Of a DNA stretch of 64,000 nt, positions 36,866 to 49,204 are shown piece by piece. The notes beneath the pieces are model-generated. The model ran no database searches. It was given only the letters and a program-made list of their open reading frames with translations, and had not been told where the DNA came from. Position numbers and translations under genes: made by a program. This stretch comes from Combretum micranthum (Eukaryota > Streptophyta > Magnoliopsida > Myrtales > Combretaceae). The stretch covers positions 186,001-250,000 of the forward strand of contig JAMXBD010000058.1 in NCBI GenBank assembly GCA_024138025.1. Direction: 5' to 3'. Numbering within the stretch: the stretch's first letter is position 1; each line of letters opens with the position of its first letter.

Positions 36866-37479
36866 TTAAAAAGGAAGAAATACTCTAATAAGTATTTCAT
36901 CACTTAACTAATTCAAACTATCTTATACAAACTATCAAATTCGCATTTCTCGTCCTAAGCGGGAATTCCAACTTAAAACGGCTATAACTTGGTCATTTTA
37001 ACTCGGAATCTCGTAAATTATATATCGATTTCCATCTACTTCGAAAGATCTATCTAATTCTAATATTATATTTAGGTTTTGAAAACTTTGAAGCTTCGAA
37101 AAAGTCAGATCAGATCATAACAGTAGCAAGCTTTAATTTCGAAAAATAGTTTTCTAAATGTTTGAAATGTTCCTACTATATAGATTAGCTATACATGCAA
37201 TATTGATGATTTCCTATCATGAATGGCATGTTATGAGCTTGATGTATGCATGCTTTTGACAATATTTACTAAAAGAAATTTTAGAAACTTTTTATTTGTA
37301 AGACTCTATGGCTATTTACTTTTAAGAAAACTAATTTCCTAACTTTGATCATTTCCATTTGTTTTGGATTTATTTCTCAAGAAAACATAATTATCCTTGC
37401 TAAAATTGAGTCTTCATTATATCTATTACTTATGACCTTCATTTCTACATAAAAATTTCTATTTTACACTTAGTAAACA

Positions 37480-38620
37480 TGTCTTCAAGTAGAGTTGATT
37501 CCAAAATCCGAATTTTATAAAAATTAGTTTTTTAGTGGTTCCTTTAAGTAAAAATCATTTGATATTTAGAAAATTAGGGCTCAAGCATGCATAACTACTA
37601 AGGACTTTACTTTTTCATAAAAATTTGCATTTTTACACTTTGCAAATATGTTTTCAAATAGGCTTTACTCAAAAATCCGAATTTTTAAAAATCCACTTTT
37701 TGAATGATTCCTTTGGGAAAAACTTGTATAATGCATTAAAATTTAAGAATTTACTATACCTACTACTTAAGGACTTCATTTAATATATAAAACTTTTATT
37801 TTGAACTTGGATGATAGGTGTTTTCATGGGCATCATCTAAAGTTATGAATTTTACAAGTTGACTACTAACTCCAAATTTTCCATCTTGATTCTACTTATT
37901 GTTTTACACCTTAATCTTATCAAAACTCATATCAACTTGTAAAAATCACTACTTAATAATACATATTACCTATACGCTTCATTTTTCACATAAAACATGA
38001 GTTTTGGAGTTGATATATGGGTTTTCAAAATTGGTCTTGGTTGAGATCCAGATTTACAAAATTTATTTGTGGACATATCTTTAGATAAAATCTATTTAAA
38101 CCTATGAAAATCCATTCCTTACATATCATATCTTAAGAGCCTTTCATATCTTGAATAAAAACTTCATTTTTGAGTTGGAAAACATGTTTTTAAAATATTC
38201 CTTGGCCTAAATCCGAAAATGAGATTTTTATTTTGAAAATAATTTTTGAAAATCACCTTTGATTCTTGTAAAAAGAAGTCTTGATGATATACATACATTA
38301 AGCCTTCATTATCTCAAGTAAAAATTTCATTTTTGACACTTGGAAAGTGGTTTTTAAATAGGGGTCTTGGCTAATACGAATTTCACCATTTTTGTTTGAG
38401 TTCAAAACCAAGATCTACACTTAATATGAAATAAATATAAAGAAATCCATGGTAGTAAACTATAAACTCATAGATCTAAATTTTACTCATCAAAATCATT
38501 CATTTATGTTATCTATTCCCTAAGCCCTTCATTTTAAATGAAAAATACACATTTTGAAGTTGAAAAATAACTTTTCTAAATATGGTTCATTTTTCATCCG
38601 ACTTTTCAAAAATGATTTTT
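37480..38620 (-). repeat. Degenerate tandem array in the intron-like part of LTR G
   Basis: AATCCGAATTT-like cores near 37505, 37674, 37845, 38048, 38212, 38372 and 38597, most accompanied by CTT-CATTT-ATAAAAA-TTT and GTTTT-AAA segments. In plus-sense LTRs the unit reads AAATTCGGATTTT...AAATGAAGG.CTTAGG.TA and occurs three times (9553, 9754, 9919 in A; about 50631, 50828, 50995 in J). Confidence 0.6.
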
Positions 38621-41600
38621 TGTTGAAAATAAAATAGATCTTGAGCTTTCTAAAACATTCCTACTATCACCATGCTACTACAAGTTGTTTATGAACATAA
38701 AACAAAAGCCTAATGCATTTATGAACTCATAACAACTAGGTCTAACTTACTATACTAGTTATAAATGCATGATCACTAAGATGGTTATGTGAATGATGAA
38801 TATATGCATAAATCATAAGCGATAACAAAAATAATAACTCAAATAACAAGATCTAAGACAATAACAAAAATCAAAGCTACAAAAAGTTAGATCTACAAAA
38901 TATAACTACTTTTAATAAGAAAATAATAGTGATACAAGATAATAATCATGGAGAAGAGGAGTGTTTCATTTTTGGCATCATCATCCTTGGCTTTTAAGCT
39001 AACGGAATGTCATTCGATGCATGAAACTCTTACTATACTTTACCTGTATCACCTATGGAAGCTTTGGACAAGAGTTTTATTCAAAAATCTTGAAGAAATA
39101 TGTGTGGAAGCTCATAAAAAAATTAGGGGTAGCTTGTGTCCTTGTAAGAACAAGAACAAAATAAAGAAAGAAAGATAGGAAATGGTAAAGGGAAAAAGGA
39201 GTAAACGAAGGAGAGAGAGAATGAGTGTGTTAAATGAATGAAAGAAAGAAAAAAAATAAAACAGGGGCAGCCAAAGGAAGGGTGCTGCATGTGAAAGAGA
39301 GGGGAGAGAGAGAGGGAGTTTGTTTGAAATTTGACTTAAAATTAAATTGTGTAATTAATGCTATGTGTAGCTTTTTGAAGAAGGATTGAAATATATTTAT
39401 TTTAGTCAAAATAGGAGTAAATTAAAGGACAATGGCAGCAATAAAGGAGGAAAAAATCTGTCATGAAGTGTGGGACAAAGTGTAGAAAGATTGAAGTGAA
39501 AAGGAAGTGATATGTGAAAGATGTACTTAAAAGTATGGGTTGTAAGAGTACTTTTCTTAATAAAATAAAATAAAAATATAAAATTTATTCCAAATATTTG
39601 TAGCAGATTTTTCATAATTAAAATAGCATAATTAATTAATTTATTTCAGTGAATTATCAAATAAGTTACCGGTATGATCAAAATATGCGAATATGGGCTA
39701 TAAATGATATTTTTATAACCCGGAAAATTCTAAAAAATTATTTTATGAAAATAAAAATATTTTTCAAATTATTAAATTAATTTATTTTATTTTTAGTGTT
39801 GGGGCTTAAACATAATCTGATCCCGTAAAAGCCCGAAACTAACTAAATTTTAGAAAAACAATTTTCTATAATATATAAAATATTTATCTAAAAATATAAG
39901 GCTTTATAGGAATAATAAAATTGTGTAATAAAATAAAAGTGAATAGTGTAAAAGACTAATTAATTACCGGTAGTAATGAAATATGGATAAAAAGGTTATA
40001 ACTGTAACTTTTATAACCCGAAAAATTATATAACTGATATATTTGGAAATCTTATGAAATTACGAGTCTAACTGTACTAATGGTATATTTTTTATATCTC
40101 GAGTCCCGAAACATGCTTTTCGAAGTCTATATCCAAACGGGTTGCAATAGGTCAAAAATTTATCAATCTGATATTTTTAAGCAAACTTATATTACTACCA
40201 GCTATTCTTCACACTTAAACTATACCTCGGCCTTTAGGGTTAAGGGCGCTAGATTGCCAGACTTAAACTATTGTATTCCACTTAGGGTTTCCGGGTGATT
40301 TTCCGGCTTAGATTTTTGCCAATTTGGAATATGATATTTTATGTTTATACAACATATTTGATTTGAGATATTTGTTTTAAATTTGATTTTTGTAAGTATT
40401 TAATATCACTCAACGTTTTCGGAATTCCTTGAATTGAGTTTTATTTTCGAAGGTTAATCATTATTTACTTTTTTTTAATACTTTGTTTTTGGACTTGATA
40501 TTACCCGATTTTATAAGTCGGAATTAGATATAGTCGTACGTAGTGGTTTTAGAATTAAAGTATGTTGAGTTCTTATTTTGTTTTTAAGGATTCTTATTTT
40601 TCTCAAGATTAAGAGATTTCTAGATTCGTTCGTGATTTAGGATTAGTCGAAGTTCAGTTTTAATTTGGAGTGATTTTTAGGGTTTATTTTCAAAGTTCAT
40701 CTTGAAATTATTTACTGAAATTTTTCGGGGCTTACACCAGCAATATGTATATATGTGATTTTATGCTAATGTTTGAAATGAGAATTAAGAATATCGCAAC
40801 TTCAAACTGCCTATTTAAGTGTTTTTGTTTGCTTACTTGTATGACTGCTTATTGTTTGCTAAATTGATTAATCGCTCCCCCTAATAAACCTTAGCAAGGT
40901 TTGGCTTAAGAAAAATAAAACGCTCACGCATAACATCCATCGAGTCACATTTCTTTCGGAAGGCTGTTACTCTTATGTGTAGAGTTGAATTGGTTATTAT
41001 CGTGATGGGACACGGGTCATGTCCCTTGCTAGAGTATCCAAATCACTCGGGGAATATGACTCTAGGTTTGGAGCCGAGCTAACCAAACGCTTTGGGTGGG
41101 GACTTGGGGACTAGTAGTAAAAGGTCAATGATCTTCATCAACAATTCCCTAACATTTGGTATAGATGGGTAAATCCATTCTATATATGGTTTCCGATAAC
41201 TATATATATTTGTGTAATCACGTGATTGTTACATTTTATGCATAGCATATGCGTGAAAACTTAAATAAACTTGTTTAAAACCATGGTGCGAATGAAAATG
41301 AATACCTCACTAAGCTGGTTGTAAGCTTATACCTCCATAGATTTTTTTGAAATAGGTATACCCATGGCTTTAATTGAAGATCATGACATTAAGAAAGTCA
41401 TGGAATGATGTTAAACTTTTATGAAGGCAATGAGAACATATGATGAAGTTACCTTGTAAGGTTCCTTATATGAAATGTATGCTATGTTAGTGTTTTGGAA
41501 ATTTCTAAGAAGTGTATTTATTTTGACTTAAAGTAGCGGGGTATGCCCTTAAGAATTGTTATATGCATGTTTATATTTGATGATAAGTATCCTCCTTGCC

Positions 41601-42446
41601 TTGTTACTTAATCAGTATCAATGTAAATTGCGCTACTCCGATGTGTTTCCCTGGTTATGATGTATGCCTTGTACATGATATGGAAGCCTTTGCATGACTA
41701 AAGTAGTCATTCCTAGGCTTTAGTATTGTGTACAGCAGACTGTCACGTTTACGGTACCCCTCAGGGCATGACAGGGAAGGAGAGAGAGAGTGTTTGAGAG
41801 CAAATTTTGAGAGAAAAGTTAAGGAGAGATTTAGTAGATTTTTGTTATGTGTAATAAAAAGTGTGAAATAAGTGAAGGGAAAAGTAAAAGAGAAGTTACG
41901 TAATAAAATTAATAAAAGTTTTATGGAAAATGTAATTTGCAAGAGATAGGTTATGTAAGTTATAAGAATAGGCGTAAGAGATGTAAGAAAAAGTAGAGTA
42001 AAGTGAATAGTAAATGAATAGTAGACAAGACAAATAAATTATGGTAGAGATAAAAATAATGTATAAAAGCCATATCTGACGTTTCTATGATTCGATAAAA
42101 TTATATATGATATTTTATGAATATCTTAATATATTTATGGTATAAATTTTTTGTTAGAATATTTTGCCTTATTTTGCATATTGGAGGTTGGATATGGAAC
42201 TAATCCTGTAAGGATTCGAAATGATTTAAGTTTTGCTAAATCTGATCGTTTTAGGATATATACCATATATCTTATTCATAATTAAATTTTATCCTATTTT
42301 TATAATTTATTTAATATTTCAGGGTTTTAGGAACTATCTGGTGGAGTTTAGGGCTTTTAGGATTTAAGGTTGACTAGGTTTGACATTAGGATTTCGATTA
42401 CAATTCCCATTCTACAACTTATGATAAGTGTTAAATGACCGTTACT

Positions 42447-43791
42447 TCTAATACTTATTGAATATGATTTTTAATGGATTTTATGTGAAATAATCAAGAA
42501 AAAGGATACTTAATTGCTCTATATTTCATTTTAGGGTTTGGAAAAGAAATTTTTAAAGTTTAAGGATGATATGAGCAAAAACGAGAAGAAATATGATAAA
42601 GGATGCAAAAAGGTTGAATTTCAATTGTACATGACCTTCAACATGGTTATGTAGATGCTAGTGTTGAGCTTCAAAACATAACCAATAACCATTCCCAATT
42701 GTGCCCTAGCTACTGCCTTGGAAGTGTACAAAGCAGTGTTGAAGGATAAAACTTGATCCAAGAAGAAAATGGAGGAATTCCAGAGTACACAACCCCAAGC
42801 ACGACCGTGTACATGGTGGGGCACTTTCAAAGGCAGTTCCAAATGTATAAATGGCCGCTCCAACCTTTCAATTAGGATCTTTACACATTTTCTAAACCCT
42901 ATGAGAGAAATGGCTCGACCTTTAGAGAGAAAATTGCTAGGAAATAATTGGAGATCACAAGACAACAATCAAAAGGGTTTTATTGTATATTGTTTATTGT
43001 TTATCATGTTCATAGATTACTTCTCTAGATCTATTGTTTTTATTGTGAAATCTATGGAGGAGTGGATCTTTATGCCCTAAGTCTTGTAAAAACTAACCCA
43101 TGTGAATTGAATTGTTCTTGATTAATGAAGCTTTTGCCTTTGTATATATTCATGTGTTATGATTGTCTTACAATTGATTTATGCATAAGATTGATTATAT
43201 GCATGAGTCTTGTTAGATCAAAAGAGGTTTCATCTAACAGAAGAGATCCCATGAATAGAAAGATTACATGTTTTGCTTACAGGTAGGAAAACTTTGATTT
43301 TCTGCAAGAAAGATTTAATCTTTGTTTAGGAATCTTGATTTTAATGCAATCTTTTATGTCGTTAGTGAGGGAGAGGTCTCTACTATCTCATGTGAGATTA
43401 GGAATTAATTAACTCGAGGGAGCAATTGATTTAACTATGTGATTATGTAGTGCAAAGCATAAGCAACTCATTAATCAATCTTTTGTTATGAAAAATTAAG
43501 GTTTATGGTGGACCAAGATTAAGGGTTTGTCTTGTGATTGATATAATTTTGTTAAAGCAATACAATTGATTCTAGGATTGATAATTTAGATAATTTGCAA
43601 TTAAAGATTGGATATTTCTTCATATGATTAGACTAAATAGGAGAAAAAGGGTTATTCTAGTACTTGTTTAATAGATCCCTAAGGACGATATTTGTTTCAA
43701 TCCTATGCTACTATAGATAGGTACATTACCTAATTTGATCGTAGGAATTAATTTAGATTTATAAATTTTAGACTTTGATACGATCACATCA
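42447..43791 (+). mobile_element. 3' part of the Athila 5' LTR
   Basis: Remainder of the LTR after insertion of D in its 5' part; ends ACGATCACATCA just before the primer site. A TATAAATGG box near 42855 follows the motif ACGACCGTGTACATGG and GGGGCAC (about 42800-42825), a motif repeated in the Athila internal region at 53040-53375. Near the end are ATCCCTAAGGACGAT, CCTATGCTAC and TTACCTAATTTG, which parallel LTR K. The two small ORFs here (42621-42968 minus, 42769-43080 plus) show no family features. Confidence 0.75.
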
Positions 43792-43797
43792 AGTTTT

Positions 43798-43815
43798 TGG
43801 CACCATTATCGAGGA
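43798..43815 (+). other. Athila primer-binding site
   Basis: TGGCACCATTATCGAGGA, a decayed form of the TGGCGCCGTTGCCGGGGA known from Athila elements, six bases after the LTR end. Confidence 0.85.
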
Positions 43816-43945
43816 TCTTGCACGGCAATATTAGAAGAACCTTAGTATCTACTAATTTAGATATTTATTTTATTTTTTAATTTGATTCTTTCTCTTATTG
43901 GACATATTAATTTGACTTTGTTTCGATTCATCTCTTTTGCAGTTG

Positions 43946-45430
43946 ATGATAAGAAGTTGTTCATCAGAAGACTTAGGCTTTGATTCGGAGATCGATCAAA
44001 CATTTCATCGGAGATTAAGAGAAAGAAGGGTCAATTCCACAAATTTAGAAGTCATGGATAGGAATGGAGGAGGAAATGACCAAAATCCAGCAATTAATAG
44101 AAATGAAAACAATCCAAATCAAGTTACCGCAAATGAGAATAATCCCATTCAAGTAGCCGCGAACAAAACACATGGACCAATGTGGGAATTATTCCTGCCC
44201 ACTATGGATGGAGTGGCACCATTTATAGCATGGCCTACCATCCAAGCCAACAACTTTGAGTTGAAGCCTGCCTTAATTCATATGGTGGAGAAGCCTCTAA
44301 AGATCCACATGACCATCTAACACACTTTCTTCAAATTTATGCCATAATTAAAAGTAATAGAGCATCCAACGATGCGCTAGGCTATACCCTTTCTCTTTAA
44401 GGGATAAGGCAAGAAGTTGGCTGAATTCGTTACCCCATCGCTCCTTGACTAACTAAGACCAAGTGGTACGGAAATTTCTAGAACAATTCTTCCCACCGAA
44501 TAAGACAATTAAGTTGAGGAATGAAATCTTCTCTTTTCATCAATACGAGGGCAAATCACTCCACAAAGTGTGGCAAAGGTTTAAAGAACTTCTTTGACGT
44601 TGTCTTTACCATGGGATTTCCCTGCATGATTTGGTGAGAATTTTCTATACCTCCCTTGGTGACCAATTAAAAACAATGATAGATGCAGTGGCGGGTGGTA
44701 GGTTGACGAAAAAGAGTGCCCCTGAAGCATACGAATTAATTAAGGAAATGGCAAAGAATGCTTTTAATTAGCACAGTGAAAGAAATCGACTAAGACAAGC
44801 AGCTGTCATGTATGAGTCAGAAATGGTTTCTCAACTTTAGTCCCAAGTGGCATCATTGACAACTTAGATGAGTAGGATGCAATCAAGCATGGATGGATGC
44901 TTGAGTAGAGAATCTTATGTCCCTAGTGCCAATCCAAGTATGGAGGAAGTGAATTACATGAAAAAGTTCAATAAAGGAGTTGGCAATTACAATCCATACA
45001 ACAATACCTACTAGCTGTTGGAAAAATCATCCAAATTTTTCATAGAGTAATCACAATGCTCAAGGATTGAATTATCCACATGGAATCATCAAAGCACAAC
45101 AATTACCAGCACCCCAACAACTTCTTGCTCTAACACCACCAGAAAAGAAGTCAAGTTTAGAAGATCTCATGACTCAATTTATCGATAGTTCAGAAGCCAG
45201 ACACCGAAATCATGAGGCATCTATTCATAATCTTAAAAGGCAACAAGGTTCTCTCCCGAGCAATATGGAACCTAATTCGAGAGAGCAAGCAAAAGCCATT
45301 ACCTTGAGGGGTGGAAAAGAGTTACAAGATGATATACAAAAGGGGCAGGAGAAAGGAGAACGTCAGCAATTAAAATAAAAATAAGAGGAAACCAAAAAAT
45401 TAGAGGTTGAAAAAAGTTCACAGCAACACC
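43946..45430 (+). pseudogene. gag: Athila gag
   Basis: ATG at 43946, just after TTTTGCAG (acceptor-like). The open part to 44320 carries a Gln/Asn-rich N-terminus (GGGNDQNPAINRNENNP) and the approach to the capsid domain. From 44320 capsid sequence continues in several frames with stops: THFLQIYAIIKSN, KFLEQFFPPNKT-type and HQYEGKSLHKVWQRFKELL segments, then DLVRIFY. The frame 45067-45378 holds the C-terminal part (LEDLMTQFIDSSEARHRN, EQAKAITLRGGKEL). More than five disruptions make it dead. It would have formed the particle shell. Confidence 0.82.
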
Positions 45431-45440
45431 TTTAAAGGAA

Positions 45441-46586
45441 TACAGGCCTCGGATTCCATATCCAGCTCGCCTCAATCAGACAAAGGACAAAGAACAATTT
45501 GGTATGTTTCTTGACTTATTTAATCAATGGCATATTAACATTCCTTTTGTTGAGGCACTTTCACAGATGCCCAAGTATGCTAAATTTCTAAAGGAGCTCT
45601 TATCAAATAAGCGAAAGTTAGAGGATGTGTCTATTGTAGAACTGGGGGCTAGCTATTCATCTATCATCCAAAATAAGCTTCCTCTAAAGATCAAGGATCC
45701 ATGCAATTTCACGATCCCATGTGTGGTTGGTGACATCTTAGTTGATAAGACCTTAGCGGATCTGGGGGCAAGCATTGATCTAATGCCCTATTCATTTTTC
45801 AAGAAGTTAAGACTTGCTAAAGCTAAGCCATCTAGAATGAGTTTATAGCTTGCTGACCGATCTATCAAATTCCCTGAAGGGATCACTGAAGATGTTTTGG
45901 TGAAAGTGGGGAATTTTATCTATCCGCTTGATTTTGTGATCTTAAACATAGACAAGGATAGGGATATATCTCTAATACCTTAAAGAGCTTTTCGTGCCAC
46001 TGCCCGAACACTGATTGATGTAGAGGAAGCCAAGCTCATGTTGAGGGTTAATGATGAAGAGTTGACGGTGAAAATTACCTCAGCTTTGAAATATCTCGCA
46101 AGTATAGATGACTCATGTTGTGCTATTGATGCTATTGACTCCTCTGTAGATGAGCATTTTGAAGAATTACTATGTGAAGACGAGTTAAAGTTGAGTTTGA
46201 CAAATGGCGATGAGAAGTATGCCAGCAATCCAAAGGTAGGAGCAATTATTAAACAGTTTGATTCTACAGAAGAGATTACACCTCTTAGTGGGTTTGAGGA
46301 ATTGAGGAAAGACAATGAGACAAGATTAAGGAGCTCCATTGAGGAACCGCCTGTGTTAAAGCTAAAACAGTTGCTGAGTTATTTGGAGTACACTTTTCTT
46401 GTAGAAGACTCAAAGCTGCCGGTTATCATAGCTTCAGATTTGTCTCAAGAGCAGAAAAATCAATTACTAACGGTCCTTAAAGCCCAGAAGCGAGCCATTG
46501 CTCCTTCTTTCTACACTCATAAGATATTTTTGGAAGATGGATTTAAGCCCGTAGTGCAACCTCAACGAAGTCTTAATCCAATATGA
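45441..46586 (+). pseudogene. Athila gag-pol junction and protease
   Basis: Begins YRPRIPYPARLNQ, then FLDLFNQWHINIPFVEALSQ and MPKYAKFLKELLSNKRKL, segments very typical of Athila polyproteins. The protease active site is the DLGAS form (LADLGASIDLMPYSFFKKL, near 45757-45815), with a flap and end region through ITEDVLVKVGNFIYPLDFVIL. Stops at 45846-45848 and 45980-45982 interrupt it. From 46038 an acidic linker leads to the RT start and ends QRSLNPI at 46586, where a one-base frameshift moves into the next frame. Confidence 0.85.
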
Positions 46587-47160
46587 AAGAGGTAGTCAAG
46601 AAGGAAGTCATTAAACTCGTTGATGCTGGACTAATTTATCCAATCTTTGATAGTTTGTGGGTTAGTCCTACACAAGTCGTACCCAAGAAAGGAGGGATGA
46701 TTGTAGTCTTTAATGAAAAGAATGAATTTTTACCTATGCATACTATCATAGGATGGTGGGTTTGTATTGACTATCGTAGATTGAATGATGTTACTCAAAA
46801 GGACCATTTCCCTCTCCCCTTTTGTAGATCAGATGTTGAAGAGGCTTGCTGGACATATGTTCTATTGTTACTTGGATGGAATGTCTGGATATCTCCATAT
46901 ACCGATAGCTCTAAGGACCAGGAGAAGACCACCTTCACATGTCCCTATGGTACATATGCTTACAGAAGAATGCCATTCGGATTGTGCAATGCACCGGCTA
47001 TGTTTCAACGATGTATGTTAGCTATTTTCGATGATTTGGTGAAGAAAATCATGAAAGTCTTTATGCACGATTTCTTAGTTTTCAGTAATTCGTTTTCGAT
47101 TGTCTGCAAAACTTGGAAAAGGTCATCATTAGGTATGAGGAGACAAACCTTGTAATTAAT
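46583..47160 (+). pseudogene. Athila reverse transcriptase
   Basis: EVIKLVDAGLIYPI, SLWVSPTQVVPKKGG, WVCIDYRRLNDVTQKDHFPLPF, a local double frameshift (about 46827-46915, where DQMLKRLAGH and YCYLDGMSGY are in another frame), then EKTTFTCPYGTYAYRRMPFGLCNAPAMFQRCM. The catalytic box reads VFMHDFLVF, so the first Asp of the xDD pair is His; the enzyme would be inactive even without the frameshifts. Confidence 0.88.
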
Positions 47161-47905
47161 TGGGAGAAATGCCACTTTATGTGTAAGGAGGGCATTGTTC
47201 TGGGCCATAAAGTCTCCCATAAAGGCATTGAAGTAGATCTAGCAAAGGTAGAGGTGATTTCCATACCCTTATCTCCAAATTCAGTTAAGGTCATAAAAAG
47301 TTTTCTAGACCACGCTGGTTTTTACCGACACTTCATAAAGGATTTCTCCAAAATAGCTCGTCCATTGACTAGATTGTTGGAGAAGGATATGCCTTTCAAA
47401 TTTACATCGAAGTCCCAACATGCCTCTGAAGTGCTCAAGGAGAAATTGACAATTGCACCTATCATGATAGCTCCCAATTGGAACTTGCCCTTTGAACTTA
47501 TGTGTGATGCAAACGATTTTGTAGTAGGGGCTATTATTGGATAGAGGCATGACAAACATTTTCAGCCTATACACTATGCTAGCAAAACTCTTAATAATGC
47601 TTAAACAAACTACACCACAACGGAAAAGGAGATGTTAGCTGTAGTTTTTGCATTTGAGAAATTTAGGCCTTATTTGATCTTGTCCAAAGTAATTGTATAC
47701 ACTGATCATTCGACTTTGAGATTTTTGTTGACTAAAACAGATACAAAGACCCAGCTTATCAGATAGAGTTCGACTTGGAGATTCGTGACAAGAAAGGGGT
47801 TGAGAATTTAGTAGCTGATCATCTCTCAAGGCTTAAGAATCCCTATTTAGAGGAGCTTAAAGAAGAAGAGATTAATGAATCCTTTCCTGAAGAGAAGCTA
47901 TATGC
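47113..47905 (+). pseudogene. Athila RT thumb and RNase H
   Basis: Open 47113-47544: NWEKCHFMCKEGIVLGHKVS, DLAKVEVI, FLDHAGFYRHFIKDFSKIARPL and FELMCDANDFVVGAIIG, then a stop (TAG 47542-47544). RNase H continues in frame pieces: HYASKTLNNA, TTTEKEMLAVVFAFEKFRPYL, VYTDHSTLRFLLTKTD and NLVADHLSRL-like sequence to about 47830. Two or more stops and a frameshift near 47750. Confidence 0.84.
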
Positions 47906-48059
47906 AATTTGTTAATCGTTGAACGTTGAGACACCATGGTTTGCGGATTTTGTAAATTACTTAGTGGCAAAAGTTCTTCCTAATGATCTTGATTATCATG
48001 CAAGAAGGAAGTTCTTTTCCAAGCTGAAATATTATTACTGGGAAGACCCATTTCTTTTT

Positions 48060-49204
48060 TGAGTTTGTAAAGATCAAATGGTGAGGAGGTGTGTATCTCA
48101 CGAAGAGGGGTGGAAGATCCTTAATGATTGTCACTCTAGACCTAAAGTAGCCATTACTCTGCTAATCAAACTACTCATAAGGTTTTAGAGGCTAGCTTCT
48201 ATTAGCTTACTATATTTAAAGATGCTCATCGTCTTTGTACCACATGTGACAGATGTCAACGAGTTAGGAATATATCGAAAAGAGATGAAATGTCTCAAAA
48301 ATTTATATTAGAGTGTGAAGTTTCTGATCTATGGGACATTAATTTTGTTGAGCCACTCCCCACTTCCTATGGGAATAAGTATATACTTGTTGCAGTAGTT
48401 TCCAAGTGGGTTGAAGCCCAAGCTCTACCTACAAACAATGCACGAGTTGTTATGAGATTCCTTAAGAAGTTGTTTTCACGTTTTGGAGCACCTCGAGCCA
48501 TTATAAGTGACTGAAGGACACACTTTTGCAATGCACAGATGGAAAAGGTATTGAAGAGGTATGGAGTAACACATCGAGTTGCAACACCTTATCACCCCCA
48601 AATTAGTGGGCAAGTGGAAGTCTCCAATCGTGAATTAAAGCGAATTCTAAAGAAAATGATGCAGCATCATAGAAAAGATTGGGCAGAGAAGCTTGATGAT
48701 GCCCTGTGGGCCTATCGCACAACCTATAAAACACATTTGGGGATACTCCTTATAAGTTAGTTTATGGTAAGTCATACCATCTTCTGGTGGAAATTGAACA
48801 CAGGGCGTATTAGGCAATCAAGATAGTCAACTTTGACCTCGGAGTTGCTGGTGCAATTAAATGAGCTAGACAAGTGGAGGAGGCAATCATATGATAATAT
48901 GAGGATATACAAAGAAAAGACAAAGAAATATCATGATTTGCATATCCACCATTCAAGGGAATTCAAGGAAGGGGATGAAGTTTTACTGCTCAATTCCTGG
49001 TTGAAACTTTTCTCAGGAAAGTTGAAATCAAGATGGTCAGGTCCTTTTGTAGTTAAGAAAGTATTGCAACATGGAGCAGTAGAGCTTGAACACCCAACTC
49101 ATGAAAATTTCAAAGTAAATGGTCAAAGATTGAAACTCTATCTAAGGGAAGCTGATAAAAGTGAGGATCGAGAGGAGTTTAGACTCCAAACACCAAAAAA
49201 CTAA
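48060..49204 (+). pseudogene. Athila integrase
   Basis: N-terminal zinc finger visible near 48150-48265 as a decayed H..H region followed by CTTCDRCQR. Core: [21 protein letters not shown] (first Asp), APRAIISD (second Asp at 48510-48512, followed at once by TGA 48513-48515), [23 protein letters not shown] (Glu of the triad), [13 protein letters not shown]. The C-terminal part 48833-49204 is open: LDKWRRQSYDN, KEKTKKYHDLHI, EFKEGDEVLLLNS, RWSGPFVVKKV, VNGQRLKLYL. There is no chromodomain, as expected for Athila. Confidence 0.87.

Larger units (their letters stand above)
35693..40736 (-). mobile_element. Solo LTR G (5044 bp), minus strand, inside LTR F
   Basis: Minus-strand start TGTAAGCCCCG at 40736, end GGGGTTTGACA at 35693. 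Flanks CCGGC (35688-35692) and CCAGC (40737-40741), a TSD with one transition. Unusually long because the intron-like part holds about seven degenerate units of 160-225 bp (37480-38620) where A, S and J have three. Exon-like block at 36796-36865, conserved block at 36968-37050, short CACTATACTTCA repeats at 35885-35965. Its 3' end is closely similar to LTR fragment H. No coding region. Confidence 0.87.
32416..41773 (+). mobile_element. Solo LTR F in host LTR D, split by LTR G
   Basis: TGTAAACCAC to GGGCATGACA. Flanks GGGAC (32411-32415) and GGGAA (41774-41778), a 5-bp TSD with one mismatch. About 4.3 kb once G is removed. Contains a TATAAATA box, an ATG-free leader, a CAG|GTAAAA donor at 33801, the conserved block (35350-35425), the exon-like block (35524-35590) and the AAGCTGGTTGTAAGCTTATAC motif near 41305. 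A (TA)n tract lies at 35181-35203 and a short tandem duplication at about 34228-34300. The small ORFs inside have no family features. Confidence 0.85.
18251..42446 (-). mobile_element. Host LTR D, minus strand, in five visible pieces
   Basis: One LTR related to C1, broken by later insertions. Pieces: 18251-18267, 25040-25646, 29217-29787, 32123-32415 and 41774-42446. Joined, they follow C1 from its 5' end to the base just before C1's conserved exon region. TSDs at C2 (TTTTC), E (GCATT), K (GTGAA/GTAAG) and F (GGGAC/GGGAA) tie the pieces together. The 5' end near 42446 is uncertain; a reverse-strand TGTAATC at 42402 is an alternative, but the alignment to C1 continues past it. Its 3' part lies outside the window beyond A/B/C1. 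It sits in the 5' LTR of the Athila element. Confidence 0.7.

Noticed and set aside
38948..39178. 76-codon ORF with Met-rich start
   Set aside because: Inside LTR G, on the strand opposite to the LTR, no homologous frame in related LTRs, no recognisable motif.
42769..43080. 103-codon ORF in the Athila LTR as a host gene
   Set aside because: Overlaps the LTR TATA region, no domain, and the surrounding sequence is Athila LTR by its ending and primer site.
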